From: STD2-102 sp964414205
GTDB taxonomy: Bacteria; Bacillota; Clostridia; Christensenellales; CAG-917
Direction: 5' to 3'
Length of the DNA stretch: 15,138 bases
Assembly: GCA_964414205.1 (NCBI GenBank)
Contig: CAYPVP010000037.1
Location: forward strand, 1-15,138
The notes under the pieces are model-generated. The model worked only from the letters and a program-made list of their open reading frames with translations. It did no database searches and was not told the DNA's origin. This document shows, piece after piece, positions 14,912 through 15,138 of the stretch. A program made the translations under genes and the position numbers. How positions within the stretch are numbered: position 1 is the first letter of the stretch; every line of letters starts with the position of its first letter.

Positions 14912-15138
14912 GTTGTCAATTCTATTAAACTTATTTTCTGATGCCAATATTTTTAAGTTGTTTTGTTGTTTGTTTTTTTCATTATTCAAACAATAGTTTT
15001 TATTGCCATAGATTATTTTGTTTGTTTTTTGATTTTTTAAACCTTTGGATTCAACCACTTTTGTTTTATTCGATTGCTTTGAAATTGATATTTGGCTATA
15101 TATTTTTACAGAAAATTTATCCTTTAACCAATCCTATA
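14912..15138. other. AT-rich DNA at the right edge, no gene supported
   Basis: A 67-codon minus-strand open frame (14855-15058) crosses the terminator hairpin, is Lys- and Asn-rich low-complexity sequence and resembles no known protein, so I treat it as chance. Nothing else is recognisable up to the window end. Confidence 0.45.

Noticed and set aside
14855..15058. 67-codon minus-strand open frame at the right edge
   Set aside because: Low-complexity Lys/Asn sequence, crosses a terminator hairpin, no homology that I recognise.
1..15138. Alternative genetic code
   Set aside because: TGA, TAA and TAG each end well-defined proteins at the expected C-terminus.
1..15138. Mobile element, prophage or defence island
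   Set aside because: No transposase, integrase, phage or restriction-type gene is present; all genes are housekeeping, sporulation, envelope or transport types.

Overview
The window looks like chromosomal DNA from a low-GC, spore-forming Firmicute, most likely of the Clostridia type. The support is a complete SpoIIE sporulation phosphatase, the classic low-GC neighbourhood spoIIE - tilS - hpt, AT-rich intergenic DNA, GGAGG-type ribosome binding sites and TTGACT/TATAAT promoters. TAA, TAG and TGA all end genes, so the standard code applies. The exact taxon cannot be read from the sequence.

Layout. Positions 1-300 hold an 11-bp tandem array at the window edge that decays into A/C-rich DNA. Then, all on the minus strand, come a phospho-sugar mutase (396-2138) with its own promoter and terminator, and an exported VanW/G5 protein (2394-3794). 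Next is a five-gene operon transcribed from about 9607 down to 4198: tilS, hpt, cca, rmuC and a PHP-domain phosphoesterase. Its genes overlap or lie within 11 nt of each other. spoIIE (9910-12255) lies upstream of it on the same strand, separated by a terminator and a degenerate repeat. To the right, on the plus strand, are a ZIP-family metal transporter (12550-13410) and a DUF2804 protein (13622-14656). The last 480 bp are AT-rich, with no convincing gene, and hold a strong hairpin terminator.

How the genes work together. The operon is mostly RNA and nucleotide housekeeping: tRNA-Ile2 lysidine formation (TilS), purine salvage (Hpt), tRNA CCA-end synthesis (Cca), a genome-maintenance protein (RmuC) and a PHP phosphoesterase of the class acting on nucleotides or RNA ends. 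SpoIIE ties the locus to sporulation by activating sigma F. The mutase feeds glucose-1-phosphate to cell-envelope sugars, and the VanW protein probably acts at the wall.

The most unusual points are non-coding. tilS and spoIIE both have a TATAAT box exactly 6 nt before the ATG and no Shine-Dalgarno sequence, which predicts leaderless mRNAs, while all the other genes except possibly the VanW gene have clear ribosome binding sites. There is also the 11-bp array at the left edge, a ~20-bp-phased GCCAA array behind spoIIE, and a low-complexity overlap between rmuC and the PHP gene. I found no evidence of a mobile element, CRISPR array, RNA gene or defence system.
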